From Rubellimicrobium sp. (lineage in GTDB: Bacteria; Pseudomonadota; Alphaproteobacteria; Rhodobacterales; Rhodobacteraceae): a stretch of DNA of 33,195 nucleotides. The notes under the pieces were generated by a model. It had not been told where the DNA came from. It worked only from the letters and a program-made list of their open reading frames with translations, and did no database searches. Position 1 is the first letter of the stretch. Every line of letters begins with the position of its first letter. Positions 17,508 through 23,756 of this stretch are shown here, piece after piece. The translations under genes were made by a program, and so were the position numbers. The DNA lies in NCBI GenBank assembly GCA_020852925.1, contig JADYZU010000064.1:1-33195 (forward strand), written 5' to 3'.

Positions 17508-18182
17508 TCAGGGGCGCAGGCCCCGCGTCATGTGGCGCTTGCGGCCGAATCCCGGCGCCCGCGTGATGACCACCCCGGCCGCGCCCAGCGCCCGGCGCAC
17601 ATGGCCCGCGGCGGTATAGGTGGCCAGCGTGCCCCCCGGCGCCATGTGGCGCGCGACCTCGTGCAAGAGGCCCTCTTCCCACATCTCGGGGTTCCGGGCG
17701 GGAGCAAAGCCGTCCAGATACCAGGCGTCCGCCGCCCCGCCCCAGGCGGGCAGGGTCCGGCGCGCATCACCCGCCACCAGCGTCAGGCAAAGCCCGCCCG
17801 GCAATTCGTGCGGCCCCCGCCCCCGCGCCAGCGCAGCGGTCAGTTCGGCCCCCTCGCGCGCCAGTTCGGGGAATGCGCCATGCGCGCGCGCCATGTCGGC
17901 CGCCGCCATGGGAAAGGCTTCGAACGCGGTATAGCACAGCCGGCCCCGCCCCCCCGACGCCCGCCACGCCGCCAGCGTGGCCAGCAGATTGAGCCCGCTG
18001 CCGAACCCCAGTTCGGCGATGCGGAACCCGTCACGAAACCGCGCGGGCAGGTCGTTGCCTGCCAGAAAGACATGGCGTGCCTCCTCGAGCCCGCCTGCGC
18101 GCGAGAAATAGGGATCGCCGAAGTGGCGCGACAGCGGCACTCCATCCTCGGTCCAGTCGATTTCGGCCCTCTGGTCTGTCAT
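17508..18182 (-). CDS. mnmD: tRNA (mnm5s2U34) methyltransferase, MnmD-type single domain
   Basis: SAM-dependent methyltransferase expected to convert 5-aminomethyl-2-thiouridine at the wobble position of tRNAs to the mnm5 form. The 224-residue protein starts MTDQRAEIDWTEDGVPLSRHFGDPYFS, the MnmC N-terminal signature. It then has the SAM loop AELGFGSGLNLLAT, TAFEAFPMA, and the catalytic WYLDGFAPARNPEMWEEG, ending GFGRKRHMTRG. It corresponds to the N-terminal domain of bifunctional E. coli MnmC only; the FAD domain is absent from this frame, but a DAO-type FAD gene starts 47 bp away on the other strand. The ATG at 18182 is preferred to an upstream in-frame ATG that would add non-conserved residues. 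Confidence 0.9.
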   Translation of the reverse strand: MTDQRAEIDWTEDGVPLSRHFGDPYFSRAGGLEEARHVFLAGNDLPARFRDGFRIAELGFGSGLNLLATLAAWRASGGRGRLCYTAFEAFPMAAADMARAHGAFPELAREGAELTAALARGRGPHELPGGLCLTLVAGDARRTLPAWGGAADAWYLDGFAPARNPEMWEEGLLHEVARHMAPGGTLATYTAAGHVRRALGAAGVVITRAPGFGRKRHMTRGLRP

Positions 18183-18192
18183 CGCCCCGTGT

Positions 18193-18198
18193 CCTAGG
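18193..18198. promoter_or_regulatory. CCTAGG palindrome in the mnmD/FAD divergent gap
   Basis: CCTAGG lies 11 bases from the mnmD start and 32 from the FAD oxidoreductase start, in a gap of only 47 bp that must hold both promoters. It contains one of only six CTAG tetranucleotides in the window. Confidence 0.2.
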
Positions 18199-18229
18199 AA
18201 CGGCGCATCTGTGCGCGGGGACGGCGGCA

Positions 18230-19237
18230 ATGGCAATCGCGGATGTGACGGTGTTCGGGGCGGGGATCATCGGCCTGTCGGTGGCCTGGGCCTGTGCCCG
18301 GCGCGGCGCACGCGTGCTGGTGATCGACCCGGACGGGCCGGGGGCCGGGGCCTCGGGCGGGGTGGTGGGGGCGCTGTCGCCGCATGTGCCCGAGGGCTGG
18401 GACGAGCTGAAGGCCTTCCAGTTCGAGGCGCTGTGCATGGCGCCCGACTGGTGGGCCGGAGTGGGTGCGGCCGGGGGCGGAAACCCGGGATTCGCGCGCA
18501 CGGGACGGCTTCAGCCGCTGGCGGACGCGGCGGCGGTGGAACGCGCCCGCGCCCGCAGCATCGGGGCACGAACCCTCTGGCAGGGCGCCTACCGCTGGGA
18601 GGTGGTCGAGGTCGCCGGACAGCCCTTTGCCCCGGTCTCGGCCACCGGGCTTGCCGTCCTCGACACGCTTTCGGCGCGCCTGTCGCCCGCGGGGGCGCTG
18701 GCGGCGCTGACGGCGGCGCTGACGGCACGCGGCGGCCGGATCGTGGCCGAAGGCAGGCCGCAGGGGCGGCTGATCCATGCCACCGGACATCGCGGCCTGA
18801 CCGCAGACGGCCTTGGTGGCGGGGTCAAGGGACAGGCCGCGGTCCTTGGCCATGATGCCGGGCCGGTCGCGCAGGTCCATGCCGATGGCGTGCTGATCGT
18901 GCCCCATGCCGACGGCACCGTCGCCGTCGGATCGACCAGCGAGCGCGCCTGGCAGCACGAGAAGGCGACCGACGCCCTGCTTGACGCGGTGATCGACCGC
19001 GCGCGCCACATCGTGCCGGCGCTGGCCGGGGCGCCGGTGCTGCGCCGCTGGGCCGGGATCCGCCCGCGCGCCGTCACCGGGCGGCCGCTTCTGGGCCCCC
19101 ATCCGGCGCGACCGGGCGAGTATGTCGCCAACGGCGCCTTCCGCATCGGCTTTGGCCTTGCGCCCCTCATCGGTGAAACCATGGCCGCCCTCGTCCTTGA
19201 AGGCGAGAACCGGATCCCTCCCTCGTTCGGCCCCTGA
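18230..19237 (+). CDS. DAO-family FAD-dependent oxidoreductase, probable MnmC(o)-like partner of MnmD
   Basis: A 335-residue flavoprotein of the D-amino-acid oxidase fold. The N-terminus has the dinucleotide-binding VTVFGAGIIGLSVAWACARRGARVLVID, then the GASGGVVGALSPH flavin contact. Near the C-terminus come RRWAGIRPRAVTGRPLLGPH and VANGAFRIGFGLAPLIGETMA, the second FAD-binding region. Homologues include glycine oxidase (ThiO), DadA and the C-terminal half of MnmC, which oxidatively removes the carboxymethyl group from cmnm5s2U34. The divergent mnmD 47 bp away makes the MnmC role the best guess, but the sequence alone does not exclude glycine or D-amino acid oxidation. The start at ATG 18230 is fixed by the FAD motif beginning at residue 5. 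Confidence 0.85.
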   Translation: MAIADVTVFGAGIIGLSVAWACARRGARVLVIDPDGPGAGASGGVVGALSPHVPEGWDELKAFQFEALCMAPDWWAGVGAAGGGNPGFARTGRLQPLADAAAVERARARSIGARTLWQGAYRWEVVEVAGQPFAPVSATGLAVLDTLSARLSPAGALAALTAALTARGGRIVAEGRPQGRLIHATGHRGLTADGLGGGVKGQAAVLGHDAGPVAQVHADGVLIVPHADGTVAVGSTSERAWQHEKATDALLDAVIDRARHIVPALAGAPVLRRWAGIRPRAVTGRPLLGPHPARPGEYVANGAFRIGFGLAPLIGETMAALVLEGENRIPPSFGP

Positions 19238-19540
19238 CCGGCAGGGCAACCGCGCCCGGCGACCGGATCCCCCCCGCGCGCCCCCCTGCCCCGGCCGCGC
19301 GCCCCCGGCCGGCGTTGCGCCGCCTCCGGCGGGGGTATTTTTGCAAAGATGAATGGGGCCCCTTCATCTTTGCCCAAATACCCCGGGGGGGAGGCCCGCA
19401 GGGCCCGGGGGGGCAGCGCCCCCCCGCCCGCGCCACAGGCCTCGCCGGCCGACCACGACAGCCCGGCCCTGACGGCCGCGCCTGCTTGCCCTTTGCGCCG
19501 CAGCGCCGCACATTGCGCCGTATCAGGACAGGGGGCCGGA
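19238..19540. repeat. 303-base gene-free region built from hairpins and the dispersed palindrome
   Basis: No coding frame here is credible. From left: a 7-bp stem CCGGCCG/CGGCCGG at 19291-19312; a small CCGCC/GGCGG stem at 19320-19332; the long palindrome 19332-19384; then a perfect 9-bp stem CGGGGGGGC/GCCCCCCCG with a 3-base loop at 19406-19426. The last 110 bases before the thiamine-diphosphate enzyme gene hold several TTGCGC/TTGCCC hexamers (for example 19486, 19493, 19513) but no clear -10. Confidence 0.85.
19332..19384. repeat. Dispersed palindromic element, copy A
   Basis: Left arm GGGGTATTTTTGCAAAGATGAA, centre GGGGCCCC (19355-19362), right arm the near-perfect inverse ending AAATACCCC. 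The arms differ at a few bases and by one base in length. It shares arms, centre and the left flank CCTCCGGCGGGGG with copy B (23611-23663). Confidence 0.92.
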
Positions 19541-21223
19541 ATGCGGCAGGGCGGCACGATTCTTGCGGAACAACTGGTGCGGATGGGGGTCAGGCGGGTC
19601 TTTTCCGTGCCCGGCGAAAGCTATCTCGCGCTTCTGGACGGGCTTCACGACTCCGGGGTCGGGAATGTCGTCTGTCGGCACGAGGGCGGCGCCGCCATGA
19701 TGGCCGAGGCCCATGGCAAGATGACCGGCACCCCCGGCATCTGCCTTGTCACGCGCGGCCCCGGCGCCACCAATGCCAGTGCCGGGATCCATGTCGCCAT
19801 GCAGGATTCCACGCCGATGATCCTGTTCGTCGGCCAGATCGACAGCGCCGACCGCGACCGCGAGGCCTTTCAGGAGGTCGACTATCGCCAGATGTTCGGC
19901 GGACTCGCCAAATGGGTGGCCGAGATCGGCCAGACCGCGCGCATCCCCGAATATGTCGCCCGCGCCTTTGCGGTCGCCACCTCGGGCCGGCCCGGCCCGG
20001 TGGTCCTTGCCCTGCCCGAGGATGTGCTGAACGGCTGGGCCGAGGCCGCCGACATCGCCGGTCCGCTGCCGCGCGCGACCCCCGACTGGTCCGCCGCCGC
20101 CGAGGATGCGCTGCGCCGCATCGCCGGGGCCGAACGGCCGCTGGTCGTGGTCGGCGGGCCGCACTGGTCGGCGCAGGCCGCGGCCGATCTGGGCACCTTC
20201 GCCGCGCGGCAGGGCCTGCCGGTGGCCTGCACCTTTCGCCGGCAGGACTACATGGACAACCGTCTCCCGAACTATGCGGGCGACCTCAATGTCGGAATGA
20301 ACCCGCGCCTTGCGGAACGGGTGCGACAGGCGGATGCGCTCCTGCTCATCGGCACGCGCTTTGGCGACATCGCCACGCAGGGCTTCGGCCTCATGCCGCC
20401 GCTCGGCCATGGCAAGACCCTGGTCCATGTCCACGCCGACCCGGACGAGGCCGGCCGCATCTGGCAGACCGATCTGGCGATCACCGCCCCCGCGCCGGAA
20501 TTCGTGGCCGCGCTGGACGCGCTGCCGGCGCTGCGCGGCAACTGGGGCGGCTGGACCCAGGCCGCGCGCGCCGATTACGAGGCCTGGGCCACCCCGGTCA
20601 GAAGCCCCGGCGCGGTCAGGCTGGAGGAGGTGGTGACCCACATGACCGCCGCCCTGCCCGAAGACACGATCTATACCAATGGCGCCGGCAACTATTCCTC
20701 CTGGCTCCACCGGTTCCACATCTTCCGGGGCTACCGCACCCAGCTTGCCCCGACTTCGGGGACAATGGGCTATGGATTCCCTGCGGCGGTGGCGGCCAGC
20801 CTTGAACATCCCGACCGCACCGTCATCTGCATGGCCGGCGACGGCTGTTTCCAGATGACCCTGAACGAGATGTCGACCGCGATGCAGCACGGCGCCCGCC
20901 CGGTGGTGATCGTCGCCAACAATGGCCGCTACGGCACGATCCGGATGCACCAGGAACGCAGCTATCCGGGGCGGGTCTCGGGGACGGATCTGTTCAATCC
21001 CGATTACGCCGCCCTCGCCCGCGCCTATGGCGCCCATGGCGAACGGGTGGAGGACGGCGCCGATTTCCCCGCGGCCCTTGCACGGGCGCGCGCCTCGGGG
21101 CGGCTTGCGGTGATCGAACTCGTCCTCGACCCCGAGGCGCTCGGCCCGTCGTTGACGCTTGCCGCCGCCCATGCGCAGGGACTGGCGGCCCGCGCGGCCC
21201 GCAACGGAGGACAGGATGCCTGA
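19541..21223 (+). CDS. Thiamine-diphosphate-dependent enzyme, acetolactate synthase large-subunit family
   Basis: A 560-residue ThDP enzyme with the usual three domains. The N-terminal PYR domain carries the conserved glutamate in CRHEGGAAMMAEAHGKMTG (Glu48) and TRGPGATNASAGIHVAMQDSTP; the central domain spans about 190-330; the C-terminal PP domain has GTMGYGFPAAVAAS and the cofactor motif GDG (433-435) ending in NNGRYGTIRM. The glutamine/FAD details of true acetolactate synthase cannot be confirmed by eye. No small regulatory subunit (ilvN) or branched-chain gene is adjacent, so it is more likely a stand-alone IlvB-like carboligase or decarboxylase of unknown substrate. The start at ATG 19541 follows AGGGGGCCGGA. 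It overlaps the next small gene by 8 bases. Confidence 0.9.
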   Translation: MRQGGTILAEQLVRMGVRRVFSVPGESYLALLDGLHDSGVGNVVCRHEGGAAMMAEAHGKMTGTPGICLVTRGPGATNASAGIHVAMQDSTPMILFVGQIDSADRDREAFQEVDYRQMFGGLAKWVAEIGQTARIPEYVARAFAVATSGRPGPVVLALPEDVLNGWAEAADIAGPLPRATPDWSAAAEDALRRIAGAERPLVVVGGPHWSAQAAADLGTFAARQGLPVACTFRRQDYMDNRLPNYAGDLNVGMNPRLAERVRQADALLLIGTRFGDIATQGFGLMPPLGHGKTLVHVHADPDEAGRIWQTDLAITAPAPEFVAALDALPALRGNWGGWTQAARADYEAWATPVRSPGAVRLEEVVTHMTAALPEDTIYTNGAGNYSSWLHRFHIFRGYRTQLAPTSGTMGYGFPAAVAASLEHPDRTVICMAGDGCFQMTLNEMSTAMQHGARPVVIVANNGRYGTIRMHQERSYPGRVSGTDLFNPDYAALARAYGAHGERVEDGADFPAALARARASGRLAVIELVLDPEALGPSLTLAAAHAQGLAARAARNGGQDA

Positions 21224-21404
21224 CTACGGCAAGCAGAAAAGCGGCAATGCCAACCGGGGCGCCCCCGGACACCGCGAACACAACGCCCCCGGCGGGCGCA
21301 AGAACCCGTTCGGCACCCGCCCCGACAAGACCGCGCTCCTCGCCCGGATGAAGGAACAGGCGCAGAAGGCCGGCCGCAAGGAACCGGAGACCGGCGAAGG
21401 CTGA
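21216..21404 (+). CDS. Small basic hydrophilic protein
   Basis: A 62-residue protein with no membrane segment or cysteine. The N-terminal half is Gly/Asn/Lys rich (MPDYGKQKSGNANRGAPGHR) and likely disordered; the second half contains a short amphipathic basic helix (DKTALLARMKEQAQKAGRK). GGAGG at 21206-21210 with five bases spacing gives a strong ribosome site inside the upstream ThDP gene, and the start lies 8 bases before that gene's stop, so translation is coupled. I do not recognise a family. Nucleic acid binding is possible from the charge but cannot be shown. Confidence 0.68.
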   Translation: MPDYGKQKSGNANRGAPGHREHNAPGGRKNPFGTRPDKTALLARMKEQAQKAGRKEPETGEG

Positions 21405-21437
21405 GGCGGAAACCCAGGCGGGCCGGGGGCAGTGCGG

Positions 21438-21468
21438 GCCGGGGGCGGGCCGGGCTCAGCCCCCCGGC
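21438..21468. terminator. Possible bidirectional terminator between convergent genes
   Basis: GCCGGGGG (21438-21445) can pair with CCCCCGGC (21461-21468) across a 15-base loop, in the 77-bp gap between the converging 62-residue protein gene and the MFS gene. No T-run follows on either strand. A 13-base direct repeat GCGGGCCGGGGGC at 21418-21430 and 21434-21446 overlaps the left arm. Confidence 0.35.
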
Positions 21469-21481
21469 AAGGGTGCCCGCT

Positions 21482-22699
21482 TCAGGACCGCATCGTGCCG
21501 CGGCGCGACATCCCCAGGCGCGGATGCAGCCGCTGCGCGATGCCCGCCGCCGCCGCCATGCCCAGACCGCAGGCCCCGAACACCGCCGCCATCGGCGCGA
21601 CCATCAGGACCGCGCCCGCCACCAGCGGCGTGAGGATCCCCGAAACATCGCGAAAGCTCGAATAGACCGCGGCCATCTCGGTGCGCTCGGACGGCTTGAC
21701 CGCCATCAGGAACGGCAGCCCGCCGCAGACATCCAGCATGACCAGCCCGACCGAGGCCGCGAACAGCGCCCCCACCGTCACCCAGGGCCAGGGCGCGGCC
21801 AGCCAGGCCACGATGAACAGCACCGTGCAATAGACGAAGGTGACGCGCACCGCGTTGCGCACGGTGATGCGATGCACGAGGCGCAGCATGAGCGGCGTCG
21901 TGAACAGCACCGCGTTCGAGACCGACATGGCCAGCCCGCCCACGGTCTCGCCCAGGCCGGCCTGGATGCAGAACACCGGCAGATAGACGACATAGACCCA
22001 CCAGCCGCAGGACCGGATCGAGGCAAAGAGCCAGCCCGCGATCAGCCGCGGTTGCTGAAAGAACCGCCCCAGATAGGCCAGCGGATTGGGCGCGGGGCCG
22101 CGCGCGCGCTGGATCTGCCGCCCGTCGCCCAGCCGGTAGCGCCAGAACAGCGCCACCATCGCCACCGCGAACACCGCCGCCACCAGGAACGGCGCCGGCG
22201 CCCACCAGTTGCGCAAGGCCACCCCGATCACCGGCCCGAGCGCCCATGACGGCGCCGAGAACAGCATCCGCGTCGATTCGTTGCGCCCCAGATCCTCGCG
22301 CTCGATATGATCGAGGACATAGGCCGACAGGCAGATCGTATAGGTGACCGTTCCCATCGCATTGAGCAGAAGCGCAAGCGGAACCCCCCAGACCGACCCG
22401 CTGAGCGCCGCGCCCACCCCCGCCAGATAAAGCCCGCCCGCCGCGGTGAAGGTCCAGCGCCGCGGCAGGTGCCGCGTCACCCAGGGCACCAGAAGCCCGG
22501 TGACAAGCGACAGGATCCCGACCACGAGATAGGCCACCGACATCATCCGCTCGTCCGAGATGGCCTCGTACATCAGAAGCGGCATGACCGAGATCAGGAT
22601 CGCGCGATACCCCGCCTCGACCGCGGCCAGCGTCGCAAAATGCGTCACGCCGATCGCCGGGGCGTGGCTGAGATAGATCGGACTGCGCGGGGTGAACAT
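21482..22699 (-). CDS. Major facilitator superfamily transporter
   Basis: A 405-residue integral membrane protein with about twelve hydrophobic segments, for example AYLVVGILSLVTGLLVPWV, GGLYLAGVGAALSGSVWGV, FLVAAVFAVAMVALFW, FVYCTVLFIVAWLAAPWPWV and GILTPLVAGAVLMVAPMAAV. A basic turn (TRHLPRRWT) lies after the second helix, as in the MFS loop 2-3 region, and a cytoplasmic loop between helices 6 and 7 (RYRLGDGRQIQRARGPAPNP) divides the halves. The substrate is unknown; the sequence resembles sugar/drug efflux-type MFS proteins in general. AGGAAG lies about 9 bases before the ATG at 22699. A 17-bp palindrome just upstream may be an operator (22712-22728). It sits between recO and the convergent ThDP unit. 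Confidence 0.87.
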   Translation of the reverse strand: MFTPRSPIYLSHAPAIGVTHFATLAAVEAGYRAILISVMPLLMYEAISDERMMSVAYLVVGILSLVTGLLVPWVTRHLPRRWTFTAAGGLYLAGVGAALSGSVWGVPLALLLNAMGTVTYTICLSAYVLDHIEREDLGRNESTRMLFSAPSWALGPVIGVALRNWWAPAPFLVAAVFAVAMVALFWRYRLGDGRQIQRARGPAPNPLAYLGRFFQQPRLIAGWLFASIRSCGWWVYVVYLPVFCIQAGLGETVGGLAMSVSNAVLFTTPLMLRLVHRITVRNAVRVTFVYCTVLFIVAWLAAPWPWVTVGALFAASVGLVMLDVCGGLPFLMAVKPSERTEMAAVYSSFRDVSGILTPLVAGAVLMVAPMAAVFGACGLGMAAAAGIAQRLHPRLGMSRRGTMRS

Positions 22700-22711
22700 C
22701 GGGAACTTCCT

Positions 22712-22728
22712 GCCGCCGAATCGGCGGC
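22712..22728. promoter_or_regulatory. Perfect 17-bp palindrome upstream of the MFS gene
   Basis: GCCGCCGA-A-TCGGCGGC, two 8-base arms around one base, begins 13 bases before the MFS start and immediately upstream of its ribosome site. The geometry (arms meeting around one base) suits a dimeric regulator better than an RNA hairpin. The minus strand also repeats GCCGATT nearby. No regulator gene is adjacent, so the binding protein is unknown. Confidence 0.4.
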
Positions 22729-22799
22729 CCAGACATCAATCGGCCGGGCTCGGATCGCAGGCGCAGCCATTCGCGACATGTGGTGTCGCTGGGCGACGA

Positions 22800-23525
22800 T
22801 CAGAGGCCGCGCCGGATCTCGTCCACCAGCCGGCCCCGGGCCGCAGGCGGCGCCCGCCCGCCATGGGCCTGCAACAGGCGGTGTTCGATGAACCAGCCGG
22901 TGGTGACCAGCGCCGCGGCGATCCCCGGCCCCGTGACCGCCCCCTGCCCCAGCATCACCGGCGGCAAGGGCAAGAGCCGGTCCGCCCATTCCCCCGCCCC
23001 CGCCCGCGACACCGCCCGCCCCGACCGCGGCGAGACATGCACCAGCCCCTCGCGCGCGCCGGTGACGGCACAGGCCGACAGATCGAGGCCGAAACCCATT
23101 TCCTCGAGCAGCGCCAGTTCCCAGTGCAGATACCCCAGCGCCCAGTGCGCAGGGTCGGGCGCCAGATCGAGCAGCAGGCGCGTGGCGGCATGAAGACCGG
23201 GATGCGGGTCGCGCTCGGGCAGCGACAGCGCCAGCAGCGCCGTCACCGCGCCGACCCCCGCCAGCGTGAGCCGGTGCTCGAACAGCAACGCGCGCGACCG
23301 CAGCGGCTCGCAGGTGAATGACCCGAGCTGCTCCTCGATCCGCGCCCGCCAGACCACCGCCAGATCCGCCCCCTGCTGAAGCATCGGCGCCACCCGCCGC
23401 GACACGCCCCCGCGCACGACACCGGCATGGCGCCCGTGGCCCGGGGTGAAGACATCGAGGATCGCCGAGGTCTCGCCATGGGGGCGGACCGACAGCACGG
23501 TTCCCTCGTCACGCCATTCGATCAT
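22800..23525 (-). CDS. recO: DNA repair protein RecO
   Basis: Recombination mediator that works with RecF and RecR to load RecA on SSB-coated DNA. The 241-residue protein begins [20 protein letters not shown], the RecO OB-fold N-terminus, followed by [24 protein letters not shown]. The C-terminal part is helical ([25 protein letters not shown]). The zinc-finger cysteines of some RecO proteins are reduced to CAV, as usual in alphaproteobacteria. In many proteobacteria recO follows era; here it is about 14 kb away on the opposite strand. It diverges from rnr with 231 bp between starts that contain the dispersed palindrome. Confidence 0.94.
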   Translation of the reverse strand: MIEWRDEGTVLSVRPHGETSAILDVFTPGHGRHAGVVRGGVSRRVAPMLQQGADLAVVWRARIEEQLGSFTCEPLRSRALLFEHRLTLAGVGAVTALLALSLPERDPHPGLHAATRLLLDLAPDPAHWALGYLHWELALLEEMGFGLDLSACAVTGAREGLVHVSPRSGRAVSRAGAGEWADRLLPLPPVMLGQGAVTGPGIAAALVTTGWFIEHRLLQAHGGRAPPAARGRLVDEIRRGL

Positions 23526-23610
23526 GCCCCCCCTTGCCCGAAGGAGCGCCTGCGGCGCAAGATCCCGTGCACGCCGGCGCCTGCGCGCCGTCGCGCGTTG
23601 GCCTCCGGCG

Positions 23611-23663
23611 GGGGTATTTGAAACAAAGATGAAGGGGCCCCATTCATCTTTGTGAAAATACCC
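23611..23663. repeat. Dispersed palindromic element, copy B
   Basis: Left arm begins GGGGTATTTG and continues CAAAGATGAA; centre GGGGCCCC; right arm TTCATCTTTG ending AAATACCC. The arms and the left flank CCTCCGGCGGGGG are shared with copy A at 19332-19384. It lies between the 5' ends of recO and rnr, where a terminator would not normally be expected. Confidence 0.92.
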
Positions 23664-23672
23664 TCGGGGGGT

Positions 23673-23695
23673 CCGGGGGGCAGACAGCCCCCCGG
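23673..23695. repeat. GC hairpin accompanying palindrome copy B
   Basis: CCGGGGGGC and GCCCCCCGG form a perfect 9-bp stem with loop AGACA, ten bases beyond the palindrome. Copies A and C of the element also have a 9-bp G-run/C-run hairpin on the same side. Confidence 0.85.
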
Positions 23696-23741
23696 CGCCC
23701 GCACCGGGCGCGACATTGGCCATGACGGGCGGAGCGGGCCG

Positions 23742-23747
23742 TGCTAG
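23742..23747 (+). promoter_or_regulatory. TGCTAG close to the rnr start
   Basis: TGCTAG ends nine bases before the rnr ATG. If it is a -10 element, transcription would begin at about 23754-23757, giving a leaderless or nearly leaderless message. A -35 candidate TTGGCC at 23716-23721 is 20 bases upstream. Confidence 0.3.
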
Positions 23748-23756
23748 GGCGGGGCC

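Noticed and set aside
19238..19540. Possible insertion sequence remnant or small RNA gene
   Set aside because: No transposase fragment, terminal repeats with target duplication, or tRNA-like arms are visible. The structure is explained by the dispersed palindrome and hairpins.
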